Assembly (NCBI GenBank): GCA_038025085.1
Contig: CM076154.1
Span: 30,806,501-30,870,500 of the forward strand
DNA length: 64,000 bases
Origin: Tetragonia tetragonoides
Lineage: Eukaryota; Streptophyta; Magnoliopsida; Caryophyllales; Aizoaceae
Direction of reading: 5' to 3'
The notes under the pieces are model-generated. The model was given only the letters and a program-made list of their open reading frames with translations, was not told the DNA's origin and made no database searches. The translations under genes were made by a program, and so were the position numbers. Position 1 is the first letter of the stretch. Every line of letters begins with the position of its first letter. Shown piece by piece: positions 43,968 to 55,752 of this stretch.

Positions 43968-46787
43968 TTATGTATACAAGAAGTCATTAATATCAAGGCT
44001 GCCTTCAGGAAGTTCAAACTTGACCATGCTGTTAGTCTCCTGATCATCTGAATTCAAAGGCGCTGGGCTTGACATGGTCGTCGATGCTAATGAATCGAAC
44101 CCGAAACTTTGGTTATTATTGCTATTCATCGAGTACCCAAATTCTGCTGCTTGTGATCCCATGACCATTTGCTGTTGTTCAGAGAAACAAAAAGGAACAA
44201 CACTATCATTAGGGCTTGTTTCGGTCGAAAACTGTGATAAGATAAGCTGCGGTTGGTTTATGTAAGTGGGAAACAAGACTTGATCATTTTGGCTTGTGAT
44301 CAAGTCTGGCAATTGGGTTTCAATTTGGTTTTGTTGTGAAAAGATAGTTTCTCTTTCGCTTACTCCCAAGAGGTTTAGTAGTTCAGGATTATTTAGGATT
44401 ATTGCATTTAGGCTAAGTAAGTTGGAAAGATTGTTATTTAGTCGTGAAGATGAGTTCATCATTGCAGTGGATAAGCATTCAAATAGATCAATGCGAGGGT
44501 TGTGGGTAACAGGGTCGATACCCATTTGGTGTAGCCTCTTTCTGATGTGTGTATTCCAGTAGTTCTTGATCTCGTTATCTGTTCTTCCTGGCAACCGAGC
44601 TGCTATGGCTGACCACCTGAGATTATGGCACATGCAAAATTATCAGAATTTGTAACAACATGGCAACGTATATATGTACATATTGTTTTTTGATAGCAAC
44701 TTTAGGCCTGAATAAAATATTCATGTCATGAGGACTCATGACTGATATGGTGACCCATGTTAATAATATGCGAATGCATGGCATGTTATTTTGTTATCAT
44801 CAAAGAAGTAACAACATTCCTTTCGAAGAGCCGTTTGTGTGTTGGATATATACGTATAAACACCAACATGCGTTGATAGGAAGGGATACATGTCTAAAAA
44901 CTGTCATGTTATGACAGATATGGTGACCTAATTTAATAATATGTGAATGCAAAAATGTTGTGATGTGATCATTAGTCATCTTATTGACATGTACATGAGA
45001 TAATAACCCGGGCAAGTCTTTTTTTTTTTTTTTCTTTTTTTTTGAATAGGCAAGACAATTAGGCTACCGTAATGGTAAGCCTAAGGGGTTCCTGTCATTA
45101 AATATGAGAAAATGGCCATTTAGTCAATAATAGAAAGTAAGCCTCTATATTCTTGTAGAATTGTTCCATGATACTTAGTCATTTGTCAAGAAAGATTAGG
45201 TAATTTATTGGGTATTTTGAATTTTTATGTGTAAATTTCTGATTTCTCAAAATTGGTAAATAATTCTGTACTCACTTGTTGCCTAAAATACTATGGAGTT
45301 GAATAATGGCTTCTTCTTCTTCAAAAGAAAATCTTCCTCTCTTGATATCAGGCCTCAAGTAGTTCGTCCACCGCAAGCGACAACTCTTTCCACACCTTTG
45401 AAGCCCTACAAACAGATAAATTACAAGTTAAGAACTTAACAACATAAGGGAGACATTGCATTTTGACTCTCTAGTTATTTACGTATTAGTACGTACCACA
45501 ATGTGTAAACAATCCTATTAAACGTTCAACTCTTCTTGCCTTCTACATATGAACTTCTTTTTTTTTTTTTTCTTTTTTTTATTATTATAGAGAACTATAT
45601 AGGGTTGTGCATCCTTAATTTAGGAGTGTTCATATACGGGTATCCAAAATTTCGGGTATTCGAAAATTGGTTATTCAAAATTTTGGATACCAAAAGTTGA
45701 TATTCAAACCCGTATTCATCGGATATCCGAAATTTAGGGTATTCAAAAATCGGTTATTCAAAATTTCAGATACCAAAATTTGATATCCAAACCCGTATTC
45801 ATCGGATATCAGAAGTTTCGGATTCGGAAAATCGTGTATCCGCTATCCAAAATACATATTTATATTTTTTGCTTTTTATCCTTTTTTGTGCCTAATATTT
45901 TGAAAATGTGAGCAAAGTATTTCAGATAGTTGTAGATATTTCGGATAATTTTGGGTTTTTCGAATATCTGAATATCCGAAATTTTGAACCGGTACCGAAA
46001 TTTCGGATATCTGTTTTTCGGGTATCCAAAATTTCGAGTATCCGCTTTTTCAGATAGTTTCATTTCGAGTTTTCGGATCGGATGCTCGGGTTCAAATATT
46101 TTTGAACAATCCTACCTTAATTGGTTCCTTATTCTTTTAGTGAGAATTGAACTTGCGACTTTTATCATGAAATTCAACCCATGACCAAAACTTGGCTTGG
46201 TATTGTTGATCATAGATCACATTACTAGTTCAGATTAATAATTATAAAAAAAAGACCGATAACTTCAAGCTAGAATAAAGGACTATGGGGGGTATACATA
46301 TGTAGTAAAATTTTATTTTTGGGTTCAGATGAGGTACAAATACCACTATAATATAAATATCAGGGGCCGAAGAAGCCGGGTTGAAGTAGAAATGTAACTA
46401 ACACCTCAGTCTTAGCTACTAAGTTAAAACATCATTATCGGTTTATATTTGTAGTAATTTTTTTTTGGTGCATATATTTGTAGTAATTGAATATACATGT
46501 TGAGGATGAGGTGTAAGCACAACTAGTAAGTGTCCTTCTCTCACAATTAGAGTAGGTCTCCTTACCCAGCGTGTATGATTTGTGGGCTATTCATTGCAAC
46601 CTTTGGGAGAAAGAAAAAAGAAGAAAAAAAGAATATACGGAGTAGAGTACATACCAGCATTTTTAGGGAGAGTCCGCCAGTTGCCAGGCCCATGAACCTG
46701 AATGTAGTTAATAAGCTTCTCATCTTCTTCTGGAGTCCACGGACCTTTCTTGAGCCCATTTTTATCACAACAAGGTGATCTACCCAT
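43968..46787 (-). CDS. R2R3-MYB transcription factor, MYB102/MYB74/MYB41 group (subgroup 11)
   Basis: Exons 46787-46655 (133 bp), 45405-45276 (130 bp) and 44616-43968 (649 bp). Exon sizes and splice phases are those of typical plant R2R3-MYB genes, all introns are GT..AG, and the frame closes at 303 residues. R2 spans about residues 14-61 ([41 protein letters not shown]). R3 spans 67-112 ([49 protein letters not shown]). [12 protein letters not shown] after R3 is characteristic of subgroup 11 and its relatives. The C-terminus is Asn/Ser/Gln-rich with an acidic end ([17 protein letters not shown]), a likely activation region. Known members act in drought, ABA, wounding and suberin/cuticle responses; the same role here is inferred. 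Intron 1 carries a fold-back repeat. The gene is intact. Confidence 0.93.
45621..46114. repeat. Fold-back element of GGTATCC/TTCGGGTATTC units in MYB intron 1
   Basis: Degenerate units such as GGATATCCGAAATTT and TTCGGGTATTCGAAA run over 490 bp. The outer ends TAGGAGTGTTCATATA and, inverted, TAGGATTGTTCAAAAA suggest a decayed MITE. Noncoding. Confidence 0.6.
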
Positions 46788-46970
46788 CTGTAATTTCTTC
46801 TTCAATCTGCTAGCTAGCTTACTTCTTGGTCAGAAATTGTTTAATTGATTGATGTTAAGAGAGAGAGAAATGAAAATTAAAAAAGTGAACACCAATATTT
46901 GATGAGGCAATAATTAGATGTGTGAAGTTTGCAAGTTAATTAATCCAAAGAAAAAAGGAGCAACGAACCT

Positions 46971-46981
46971 CCATATTTATA
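46971..46981 (-). promoter_or_regulatory. TATA box of the MYB gene
   Basis: Minus-strand TATAAATATGG, 185 bp before the ATG. This predicts a transcription start near 46945 and a 5' UTR of about 160 bases. Confidence 0.65.
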
Positions 46982-47039
46982 GTAGAGGAACTCGTGGATA
47001 AATTGTCCACAAGTCAAGGAAATTTGGCGCCGGCCTTCT

Positions 47040-47050
47040 ACCACGTGTCT
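47040..47050 (-). promoter_or_regulatory. G-box/ABRE upstream of the MYB gene
   Basis: CCACGTGTC at 47041-47049 contains the CACGTG palindrome, and its complement GACACGTGG fits the ABA-response element bound by bZIP factors. It lies about 60 bp above the TATA box, with a CCAAT box (ATTGG, 47057-47061) close by. This suits a stress-regulated MYB of this subgroup. Confidence 0.6.
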
Positions 47051-47063
47051 TTTTTGGATTGGC

Positions 47064-48292
47064 TCACCCCCAATAAGACAGAAAGTAACACATGTTAATT
47101 TCCATAGCATTGTTGTCAACTAATTGAAAAGGGAAATTTGTTTGAGCCACTTTGGCCATGTTTTTTTTTTTATCGAATTCCAGTAAATTTCAGTTTTCAC
47201 CCATTATTTCTAGTTTGTTTTAATTTTTTCAGTTTTTAATTAGAAGTTTCAGTTTTTTTTCTTTTTCAATTTGTTCTAATTTTTTTCAGTTTTTTCAATT
47301 TTCTTCAATTTCTTTCAGTTTGTTCCGAAATCCTCACCGTAATTTTTTGAAGTCATTACAAATGACCTCTTCAATCGAGCAAAGCTAAAAAGATATTTGG
47401 TATCTCAAAGTAAAATGAATTTCTAAAAGTGCTTTCCATAATGCTCGAACTCCTGACCTAATATTATACTAAGTAAGTTTAAAAAATTAAGGTCATTATT
47501 TAGATTTATGGAAGTAATTTACTATTAGTATTGATCCTAGTTTCACTTAAAAGTACAGTAACTATCATCTCACCAAAAATTACAAATCATCTTATAAAAG
47601 CTTTTGTCATACTTTTTATTATTTATAGTTCACATCAAGCCAAACAACATCTTTTTGATTATATGAAAAATGAAGGCTCGTCTTACAGACATTCTGTATT
47701 TGAGTTCACATCTAATTGATAGCCGTGAGTATGATTTTTGACATTCTAAAATAGTAATAAACCACTAATAGAAAAGGGGGAAACAAATTATCTTTGTTTT
47801 GTGCATATTAGTGAAATTCAACAATTTAATCAAAGACTATCATTTCAGTTCATATGTACACTTTTGACTAAACAAATAAGTCAATTCATGAACTTTAAAT
47901 AACAATTTTTTCTCACTTACAATTAATATCACATGGATCCTTGCAACTCTAGGCATCTAATGGTGTCATTTTTCACTTGATCTTGGTACGGTGTGTTTTT
48001 GACAAAGCAAAGCACAGCAAGAGAAAAACACAAAACAACTTTTCTTCCAAAGCCTTTGACTTCCATGTGTAGGCTCCGTCCAGCTTCTTTGGAAAATGAT
48101 GTATATGTTCAAATAATATTGTGGACAAAACTGCTATAGGGAAAATTGCATTTACATTGGTTGGATGTGTAGTCATAATGTCATATTATATACTCATAAA
48201 TATAGATAACGATTGCAAAATATGTAGTCCATTCGTTTCATAATATATATTGTTTTATAAATTTATTTTTCTTTCCATTTTGTACATTTATA
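47064..48292. other. MYB upstream region and intergenic DNA
   Basis: 47150-47340 is a T-rich low-complexity patch with repeated TTTTCAGTTT. 47510-47610 shows the GGGTCACT-type dispersed repeat in decayed form. No gene. Confidence 0.45.
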
Positions 48293-48345
48293 CTCCCTCC
48301 GTCCTAGGTATATTTATATTAGTCCATATTATACATTATATATTT
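48293..48345. mobile_element. Stowaway-like MITE end fragment
   Basis: CTCCCTCCGTCCTAGGTATA after TA is a Stowaway terminal repeat. No partner end is near, so only one end remains. Confidence 0.55.
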
Positions 48346-48479
48346 ATACATTTACTATATTAGTTTATCGCTTTTTCGCCTTATTAAGTCCAAATTTTGC
48401 CTTATTAACCTAATAAAGCGACTTTTAGATTGCTCCTAGGTTGCTTTATTAGCCTCGTTGTAATAGGTTTCCAAGGCAG

Positions 48480-49753
48480 ATGGAAATCGCCTTATTTGAT
48501 TTCGACCAAAGAAGGCAAAGAGTTTTGTTTTATTTAGGTATCATTTCGTAGGTGATAAAAGAAAGGTACACTTTCGTCTTTTTTGGTTACGGCGCTTTTC
48601 CAGGACATTCTCGTCACAGGTAACTTTGACTGCTTGCTCACGCAAGCTTGGTCGATGTACTTATTTTCCGTTATATTTGTGTTGTTTTCTAACGTGCATG
48701 TATTTTGTGCCATTACTTTGCCCATCGCTTTTTCAAAGCTCAACCAAAGTGGGGGCTTCTGTGGACACCCAAATGTGTCCCCGTTGGCGTAGCACCCAGG
48801 CAATGATGATAACCTATAATGATGTTAAAGAAACGAATGTCAATGTTCAAAGTACTTATGCTAATTTGAAACTCATTATCCATCCTCACTCAAGATTTCA
48901 ATAATTTTCATACCCACAAATATCCCTTTCAATTAGTTTTACAACGCCATCTCATTTGTCCCAAATGGATACAGTAGTCAAAAGTTATGATTTAATGAAA
49001 TTATGGGCCAAAAATGATGTTCTCATTTTTGCATATCACAGTTCAACAACAATTTTTAACCATGCAAGGATGAATTGGATTATGAGCCTAAATGACTTGT
49101 ATTCCCCTATGAATTAGCTTTCCGATGATGTATTATGAGCCAAAATCCCATTAGAAACGAAAGAGATACGATAGAATGATTGATTAGTGCGCTGAAACAG
49201 ACACATCTCTAGTGTTCGGGCTATAACTCATAGAATACTTATGATATATGAGCCTACAATATCTCAAAAGAAATCCCTTCGAATAAGGAATCCCATGCAC
49301 TAAGAATCAGGTCAATCCGAGCTCTAAAGAGAACTACAACGGCGTATTCATGGGAGCGGGGACCAAAAACCAGGCTGCCGGCCCCGACACCACCGCCAGA
49401 GCCAGCGGCAGCCGCCAGATCCATGCATCGGCGCTCCGTGGCACCGTTGAGCACCATTTTTGGTCTGAAAACCTTAATTTGACCTCCTTTTTTGCCTAAT
49501 CCCTATAAATGCCCCTCTAAACTCAATTATTTGGGGTTAGTTAGAACTCACTATTACGGGATTCAACTCAAAAGAACCCTAATCTCCCTCTCTCTCTCTC
49601 CTCTCTCCCATACAACCATAATCACATTGATTCTAGCCTTATTCAAGCATTATTCAAGAGCAACTACATACCCAAAACCAAAAGTAAATACAAGGGTAAT
49701 TGACATTCAATTCTAGTGCAATAAAGGTTAACCTGAGGGCAATTTTCTCTAAC
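48480..49753 (+). mobile_element. Ty3/gypsy (probably Tat-type) 3' end with LTR
   Basis: The polypurine tract AAAGTGGGGGCTTC ends at 48759, and an LTR-like start TGTGGACACCCAAATGTGTC follows at 48760. Inside are a promoter-like CCTATAAATGCCCC near 49502, a GC-rich patch at 49330-49450, and text such as GCTTTCCGATGATGTATTAT seen in gypsy LTRs. The LTR may end at about 49753 (TCTCTAACA). No pol coding or 5' LTR is in the window. The clade assignment rests on motif style only. Confidence 0.5.
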
Positions 49754-50099
49754 ATTCAAAACTCTTTTTCAAATCATATTTTACTTAATTTGATTATGAT
49801 TATGGTTGATTTGTATATCATGTTTTGATTGTTTTCGTTTAGTTACAAATCATATTCATGTCTATATAACTTATTTGCATGTTTTAATTTGCATCTTTGC
49901 ATGATTAATATATTTTTTTATTTTTTTTGTAAAAATGTGAGTATATATGTATTACCAAAAATGATAGTGTAGGTACAGATATCTCTCTCCAGACTACGCA
50001 TTATATTTGCATTCAAAGTTCTTATAGGGGGATACAAGTTTTCTACTTCACCAGCAAACTAAACAAGAACAAAAACAACCTGACATCCTGTTACACAGC
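49754..50099. other. Intergenic, nothing recognised
   Basis: AT-rich, no supported gene. Confidence 0.4.
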
Positions 50100-50660
50100 T
50101 AGAGTTGGCAAAATCCGACCCGATTTGAGATAACCGACCCGATTCGCCCGATATCAGACCCGCTCGACACCCAAAATTGTATAAATTATCATTATTCGAA
50201 ACCGACCCGACCCGACCTGGTCAAACCGGACACTCGACAACACCCGTTCTCCGATTTACCCCGAAACCGATAGCACCTGACCCGAAGATACCCGAAACCA
50301 AAATGAACCCAAACCGGCTCTACCCGAAATCCGAATATATTCGAATCATAATGACATAATACTCCTAATAATTAAAAACCCTAAAAAAACATACATATGG
50401 TTATTGTTATTAAAAAAATTCACATAAATTTGAGTTTTTTCATATTAGTTTCGACTTTAAATACTCTGAAACATGAATTAAACATGACTTGGTATGACCC
50501 GAAATCCGAAATAACCCGAATCCGACTTAACCGAAATCCGAACTAACCCGACTCGAGTTGACCCGTGACTCGACATCAATAAATCAACTCTTTTGTGAAT
50601 AAATCGATTCCTTGTGAATAAAACCCGACATTTTGAAGACAACGATTGAGACCGAGCCCC
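50100..50660. repeat. Degenerate CCGAC/CCGAA pentamer repeat region
   Basis: Blocks such as ACCCGACCCGATTC, CCGACCCGACCCGACC and CCCGAAATCCGAA occur on a background of AT-rich DNA. The regular Pro/Asp/Arg ORF over it (50177-50359) is an artefact. Confidence 0.6.
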
Positions 50661-50689
50661 GGAGGAGCCATCTAATATATATCATATAT

Positions 50690-52636
50690 ATATATAACTA
50701 TAATTGGGTCCTTCGTGTGGTGCCGACACGTTGGACACCACATTGACGCGCCACATCGTGCAAGCATGACACGCAAGCTGCCACATATGCAATGCATCCA
50801 CCTTGTCATCGGTTTATTAATGCATCATCATTGTTGAATTTGATGTAGTCATTAAATATGAAATTTATAATAATTAGTATAATGTTTCAAATAATAAAAT
50901 GGAAAATTTGCGGAGAAACACCTATTAAAATACACATTTTGCACAGAAACACCTATTAAAAATAACTTTACGTGGAAACACCTATTAAAATCAAAATCGC
51001 CAAGCATAAACACCTACGGTCATTTTTCGGTCAAAGTCTACACTAATATTCTCGTTTTGCCCTCACATGAAGAAAGTTACTTATTTTAATTTGCTTTCTT
51101 ATCTCAATTTGATTTACTCCATTATTTTCCCTTCCCCACTAAAACATAAAACCCCCAATCCTGCCAGTGCTACCAATTTTAAGTGTCCTACTACATGACC
51201 ACTGCCACTGATCTCAATAACAGGATTGACACGGCCCCTCACCCCATCACTATCAACCACAGACAATCAATCTTTCATGCTAAGCGAACAACCATATGTG
51301 GAATGATGACCGAACAATCGATTAGTTAGCTTTGTGAGAAGTAGCGACTCAACTAATTGATGAGCAACAATTTGTTTTGGCTTATTTAATTCCAATCCCT
51401 GTTCTTGATTTGTTATGGAATCCGATTATTGTGATGGTCCTTATTGTTATGCTGGTTTTGAGTGGAAGTGAAGGTTGTGGATTGGTGGGTAAGTGATTCA
51501 GTATAATTTTCATATGGTGTGCGTTTTTTGTGGATTTTAAGAGGAGATCAATATGATTTGTGGGATGGAATGCAAATGAAAAATGGTGGTTCCTATGGTG
51601 GAGGTAGTATTGCCCGTTGCAATGAAATGGGAATTGGGGTTTAGGTTCGAGGAGAGAGAGTGGAAGGGGAAGGGTTGCCTTTGGACATTTTTTTATTTTT
51701 TTTTGTAGTAACTAAATTGGGAAAGAGAGCTAAAATATAAAAGCAAGCCAAAAATAATAATAAAACTACTTTAGATTAGGGCAAAATGGGAAGATTCATT
51801 TAACTTTTAACCAGAAAGTGATTCTAGGTGTTTATACTCTGTGATTTTGATTTTAATAGGTGTTTCTACGCAAAAACGTTTTAAATAGGTGTTTCTCTGC
51901 AAAATGTGTATTTTAATAGGTGTTTCTTCGCAAATTTTCCTAAATAAAATATCTTTCGTTACGCAAATCAAAAAATTATAAATTTAACGTCATTGCATCG
52001 GAAATGAAAAAAATTTCAAATTAAGATGCATTTATGGTATATTTGGCCAATAGGATCCTTATTTGTGTGGTGATGACACGTGAGACGACATGTAAGCGAG
52101 TCGCATACGTGTGTCGTTGGCATGTAAGCTGACACGTACGTAAATCATCCAATATGTCACCAACAACTAATGCATCATCATTTTTATTGACTTTAATATA
52201 GTAATGAAACATGATATTTATCATCATTAGCATGTTGTTTTCAACTACAAATTAAAAAAGAAATCGTAACACAACTCTAATAATTAAATCAAATATGAAA
52301 ATTACTTTAAAATGAGATGTATATGTGCTATTTTGGACAATAATGTTTTGCAATATTTGGGGAGAAGATAGACGTGATAAAATACATAGTACCATGCATA
52401 TTTTAATTATAAGTAAAATAAGGTCTAAAATCATGAATATGTTATTGAAGTTAGGTAATTCTCATGTGTAGTTGATAAATGTGAAATTTTTATTAGTAAT
52501 TTATCGATGAAAATATGAGAATTTGATATGTAATGTACATTTTTTGCCATATATTGCAAAATTACATTAGCAATTAACTTAGTTAATATATTAAGGAAAT
52601 AAGCGAGCCCGTGTGAAGCACGGGGATAAAACCTAG
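50690..52636 (+). mobile_element. Non-autonomous Helitron with a nested MULE
   Basis: The 5' part carries GGGTCCTTCGTGTGGTGCCG. The 3' end has hairpin CCCGTGTGAAGCACGGG, then GATAAAAC, and CTAG at 52633-52636 followed by T. A 1040-bp MULE (50901-51940) splits it; the flanks join as one repeat when compared with the neighbour at 52639. The exact 5' TC is obscured by TA-rich sequence. Confidence 0.68.
50901..51940. mobile_element. Non-autonomous MULE with long terminal inverted repeats
   Basis: Inverted ends of about 115 bp made of repeated AGAAACACCTATTAAAA units: GGAAAATTTGCGGAGAAACA at the left, and inverted GGAAAATTTGCGAAGAAACA at the right. AT-rich flanks (AATAATAAAAT and TAAATAAAAT) may be a 9-10-bp duplication. 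The 800-bp core has no recognisable gene. Confidence 0.75.
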
Positions 52637-52638
52637 TA

Positions 52639-53408
52639 TCATAACAGGGTCCTTCTTCGTGTAGTGCTGACACGTGGAACGCCACATAGGCGAACCACAT
52701 CATGTGGGCATGACATGTAAGCCGACACATAAGCACGAACTTGCCACGTAGCATGACACATCATCCATCATCAATACCTCATCATTAGTTGACTTAATTA
52801 CATATTTATTAGCATACTTCTAAATTACAAAATAAAATAACTTTAGTAACGTAAGTTAAAAAATTATAAACCTAACTCCGTTGGATTGGATTTGAAAAAT
52901 ACTTCAAAACGAGATATATATGTATATATCCTATAAAAGTTGTGTGTTTTTCGTATGGTGATGACACGTAGGCATCACATAAGAGGAAATGTTCGTGTAA
53001 AGATGACACTTAGACGCCACATGTGCTCAACTTTGTCACATAGTTTTAGTTGTGCGAAATAAAACAAGCATGTGCTATCAACTTTTAGTGCACATATATC
53101 GATAATGCAAAATGAGTTTATTCATTATTTTTATAAAACTTACTTTTTAAAATTAGTGTACATATATTGTTTTTATCATCTATCTAAGCTTAGTCCAATA
53201 TCATAACAAATGAAGGTTGCATAAAAATATCATTTTCAAGAATTAGCATGTTGCATCCTATCTATGGATAGAAATTTTTGCAAAAAATAAAATAAAATAT
53301 ATTTTACTAATAATATTAATAACTTCACATCAAATATAGCATTATATTATTAAATATATTCATAAAATTATTTTACGAGCCCATGCGAAGTACGGGGATA
53401 AAACCTAG
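52639..53408 (+). mobile_element. Non-autonomous Helitron, head-to-tail with its neighbour
   Basis: The 5' end TCATAACAGGGTCCTTCTTC begins two bases after the CTAG-T of the previous element. The 3' hairpin CCCATGCGAAGTACGGG, then GATAAAAC and CTAG at 53405-53408, is followed by T. 770 bp. It shares GACGTAAG- and ATTATAAACCTAACTCC-type blocks with the other copies. No Rep/helicase. Confidence 0.75.
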
Positions 53409-53650
53409 TATATAACCTATAATTAAAAAGCTATTGCAATTAGGAAATATATATCATACTAATCATGAATTTATCCACACATTTCAATGAAATTTGGATA
53501 ATATTACTATCAAACTCATGAAACTCTTCGTAAAACAACGCAACTTACAAATAATATTCATTTCACAATAAATAAAATTACTATTAAAAACTTAAGTATT
53601 CGTAAAGTTATTTTTACGAGCCCGTGCAAAGAACAATGGATAAAAAGTAG
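53409..53650 (+). mobile_element. Helitron 3' fragment
   Basis: Ends with a decayed hairpin, CCCGTGCAAAGAACAATGG, and GTAG in place of CTAG at about 53647-53650. Its 5' part is missing. It directly follows the CTAG end of the previous element. Confidence 0.55.
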
Positions 53651-53801
53651 TATAATTAATTATTCATTTATTTTATTTGATATTTCAATCAAGTCAACAA
53701 TTTGACTTTTAATCAAACTTGGCATATATCACTTTTTTTTTATGCCTACAGTCACGTACAAATTCCAACCATTGTTATTTCCTATATCGGTACGCCCTCA
53801 G

Positions 53802-54062
53802 CTAGAAAGTGTGCGGGCTGTATTCACCCTGCACAATCTTCTCTCCGCCTCTAAAGGTGTAATCCACCACAACAAGATCATGCTTTGGACCCTTGCCCTC
53901 AATAGGTCCACCCTGTATCGTTGATCCCCCTGATCTGCATGACTCCCTCAAGCTTCTAATATATTTATTATACCCCTCAAACGTCATTTTCCGTAATATT
54001 ACCCCAAAATATGGTTTTTGTAGTCCAAGTTCAAAAATCACTTCTTCAGCTAGAAGGTGCAT
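53802..54062 (-). other. Unrecognised ORF, 86 codons
   Basis: A stretch with higher GC than its surroundings reads RSLRESCRSGGSTIQGG and GKGPKHDLVVVDYTFRGG on the minus strand. No domain is recognised. It overlaps one copy of the 265-bp repeat at its N-terminal end, so it may be repeat-derived. Low confidence that it is a gene. Confidence 0.25.
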
Positions 54063-54232
54063 TAACTAAAAAAATCAATTTAATTCAATTCATGTGGAAA
54101 CTTATCAAAATTATCATTCAATTTCCAGAACAAATTCACAATAATATTCATCTTATTGGAAATATGTGAACACATACTTTCAAATGAGTATTTTTTTTTG
54201 TTCAGATGAGGCACAAAGAGCAACACACTTAG
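53966..54232. repeat. 265-bp direct repeat, copy 1
   Basis: Matches 55494-55752, with long identical blocks such as CATTTTCCGTAATATTACCC and GTGGAAACTTATCAAAATTA. A further short match (GGTTCAGATGAGG) occurs near 46324. It could be an LTR of a small element or an old duplication. Confidence 0.75.
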
Positions 54233-54832
54233 TCTTGAAAAAAGATATCAAGCCTAAATCAACTACAATACAAATCAACTACAATACTAGTAGGTATGCA
54301 GAAATCATATTTCAGCGTCCCATTACCTTTACAGTTGAGGCATTTCAACTTATAGGTTGACTAAAACATGTCGGACGCAACCTTAGAGTAAGGATGCTAT
54401 TTTCACCTCTCCCCAAAAGATGGGAAAACAAGGTACATAGAGCGTGGAACACATCTCTTCAAAAGATGCAATTACATGAAAATGGGAATATTAATCAAGG
54501 AATACAGGTGGTAAGATTGAGTTATCAAAATGCGATTGAAACCTATGGAATGATAATATTAGTGATGAAGAAAGGAAGAAGCATCTAAAATTATGTTGTA
54601 TTATGTTACCAAAAAAAAAATTATGTTGTATTATGCCGTGGGGATGGTGGATGACGCTGCAACAACGATTTGGGAGGTGTGGCGCCAAGCCCATCCCAAA
54701 TTCGTGTTTGATGATCATGATGAGTATGAGTTTTATAATTGTATTCCAGGAAAAAAAACCACAATTTGGGATCATAGATATCAAATGGCTACTAATGATG
54801 ATTGACAAAACATTACACAATACCGAAACAAC

Positions 54833-55018
54833 ATAACTTTATTCAAGGTGGAGCCCCTAAATGGGACGGAAGAAGAGGAATCTAAGAAAGAGGAATCTAA
54901 GGAAGAGGATCAAGAAGAATCTGAGGAGAAGGGTGAGAAAGAAGAAGAGGAGGAGGGCGAGGAAGAAGAAAAAGAGCGGAGAGGATTTTCTCAAGGCAGC
55001 TCCAGCTGCCTAGGCTGA
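54833..55018 (+). other. Glu-rich coding-like stretch
   Basis: From about 54848 the frame reads VEPLNGTEEEESKKEES, then long Glu/Lys runs, ending RGFSQGSSSCLG and a TGA at 55016-55018. No start or domain is recognised. It lies between the two 265-bp repeats with a second ORF before it (54593-54805). It may be a fragment of a captured gene or a decayed gag. Confidence 0.25.
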
Positions 55019-55493
55019 GAAATAACTTTATTGTGTGTCTCGCTTGTGCATATGAGTCCTCAACAAGGTTCCAGAAATAAGTGTTGTGATAACAAGCTAC
55101 AGAAGAAAGAAAAATCGCCTTACTACCTCTGGAAACACTCAAAAAAATTAATTTTTACATATTTTACCTGTATATTGTAATACAAAGTACCATATTAAAA
55201 ACCGTGAAAAAACAAGTAAGAAGTTTAAAAAGATTCGAAAGAAGTACGTAATTGTTTAGTATTCTAAATGAGCTTATATTTCCTTGTTTTGTTCAAAGAG
55301 CAAATTATGTTAGTAATAAAATGGTAAGAGTAATTCAAAATTTATTCTCAATTATATTAACCAAATATGGAACTTTAGATATGTAGGGGTCACTTATAAT
55401 GAGTAGTGACCCTTAATTACTTTATTAAAAAGTGACCCCGTCTCACCAAAAATTACATAAAGACCGTCTTATTGAAATTTTTGTGTATACTCC

Positions 55494-55752
55494 CCCAAGC
55501 ATCATTTTCCGTAATATTACCCCAAAATGTGGTTTTTGTAGTCAAACTTCAAAAAATCACTTCTTCAACTAGAAAGTACATTAACTAAAAACCCAATTCA
55601 ATTCAATTCAATTCATGTGGAAACTTATCAAAATTATCATTCAATTTCCAGAACAAATTCACATTAATATTCATGTTATTGGAAATATCTGAACACGTAC
55701 TTTCAAATGAGTATTTTTTTTTGGTTCAAATAAGGCACAAAGAGCAATACAC
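55494..55752. repeat. 265-bp direct repeat, copy 2
   Basis: Second copy, in the same orientation, 1.53 kb downstream of the first. Ends GGCACAAAGAGCAATACACT. Confidence 0.75.
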
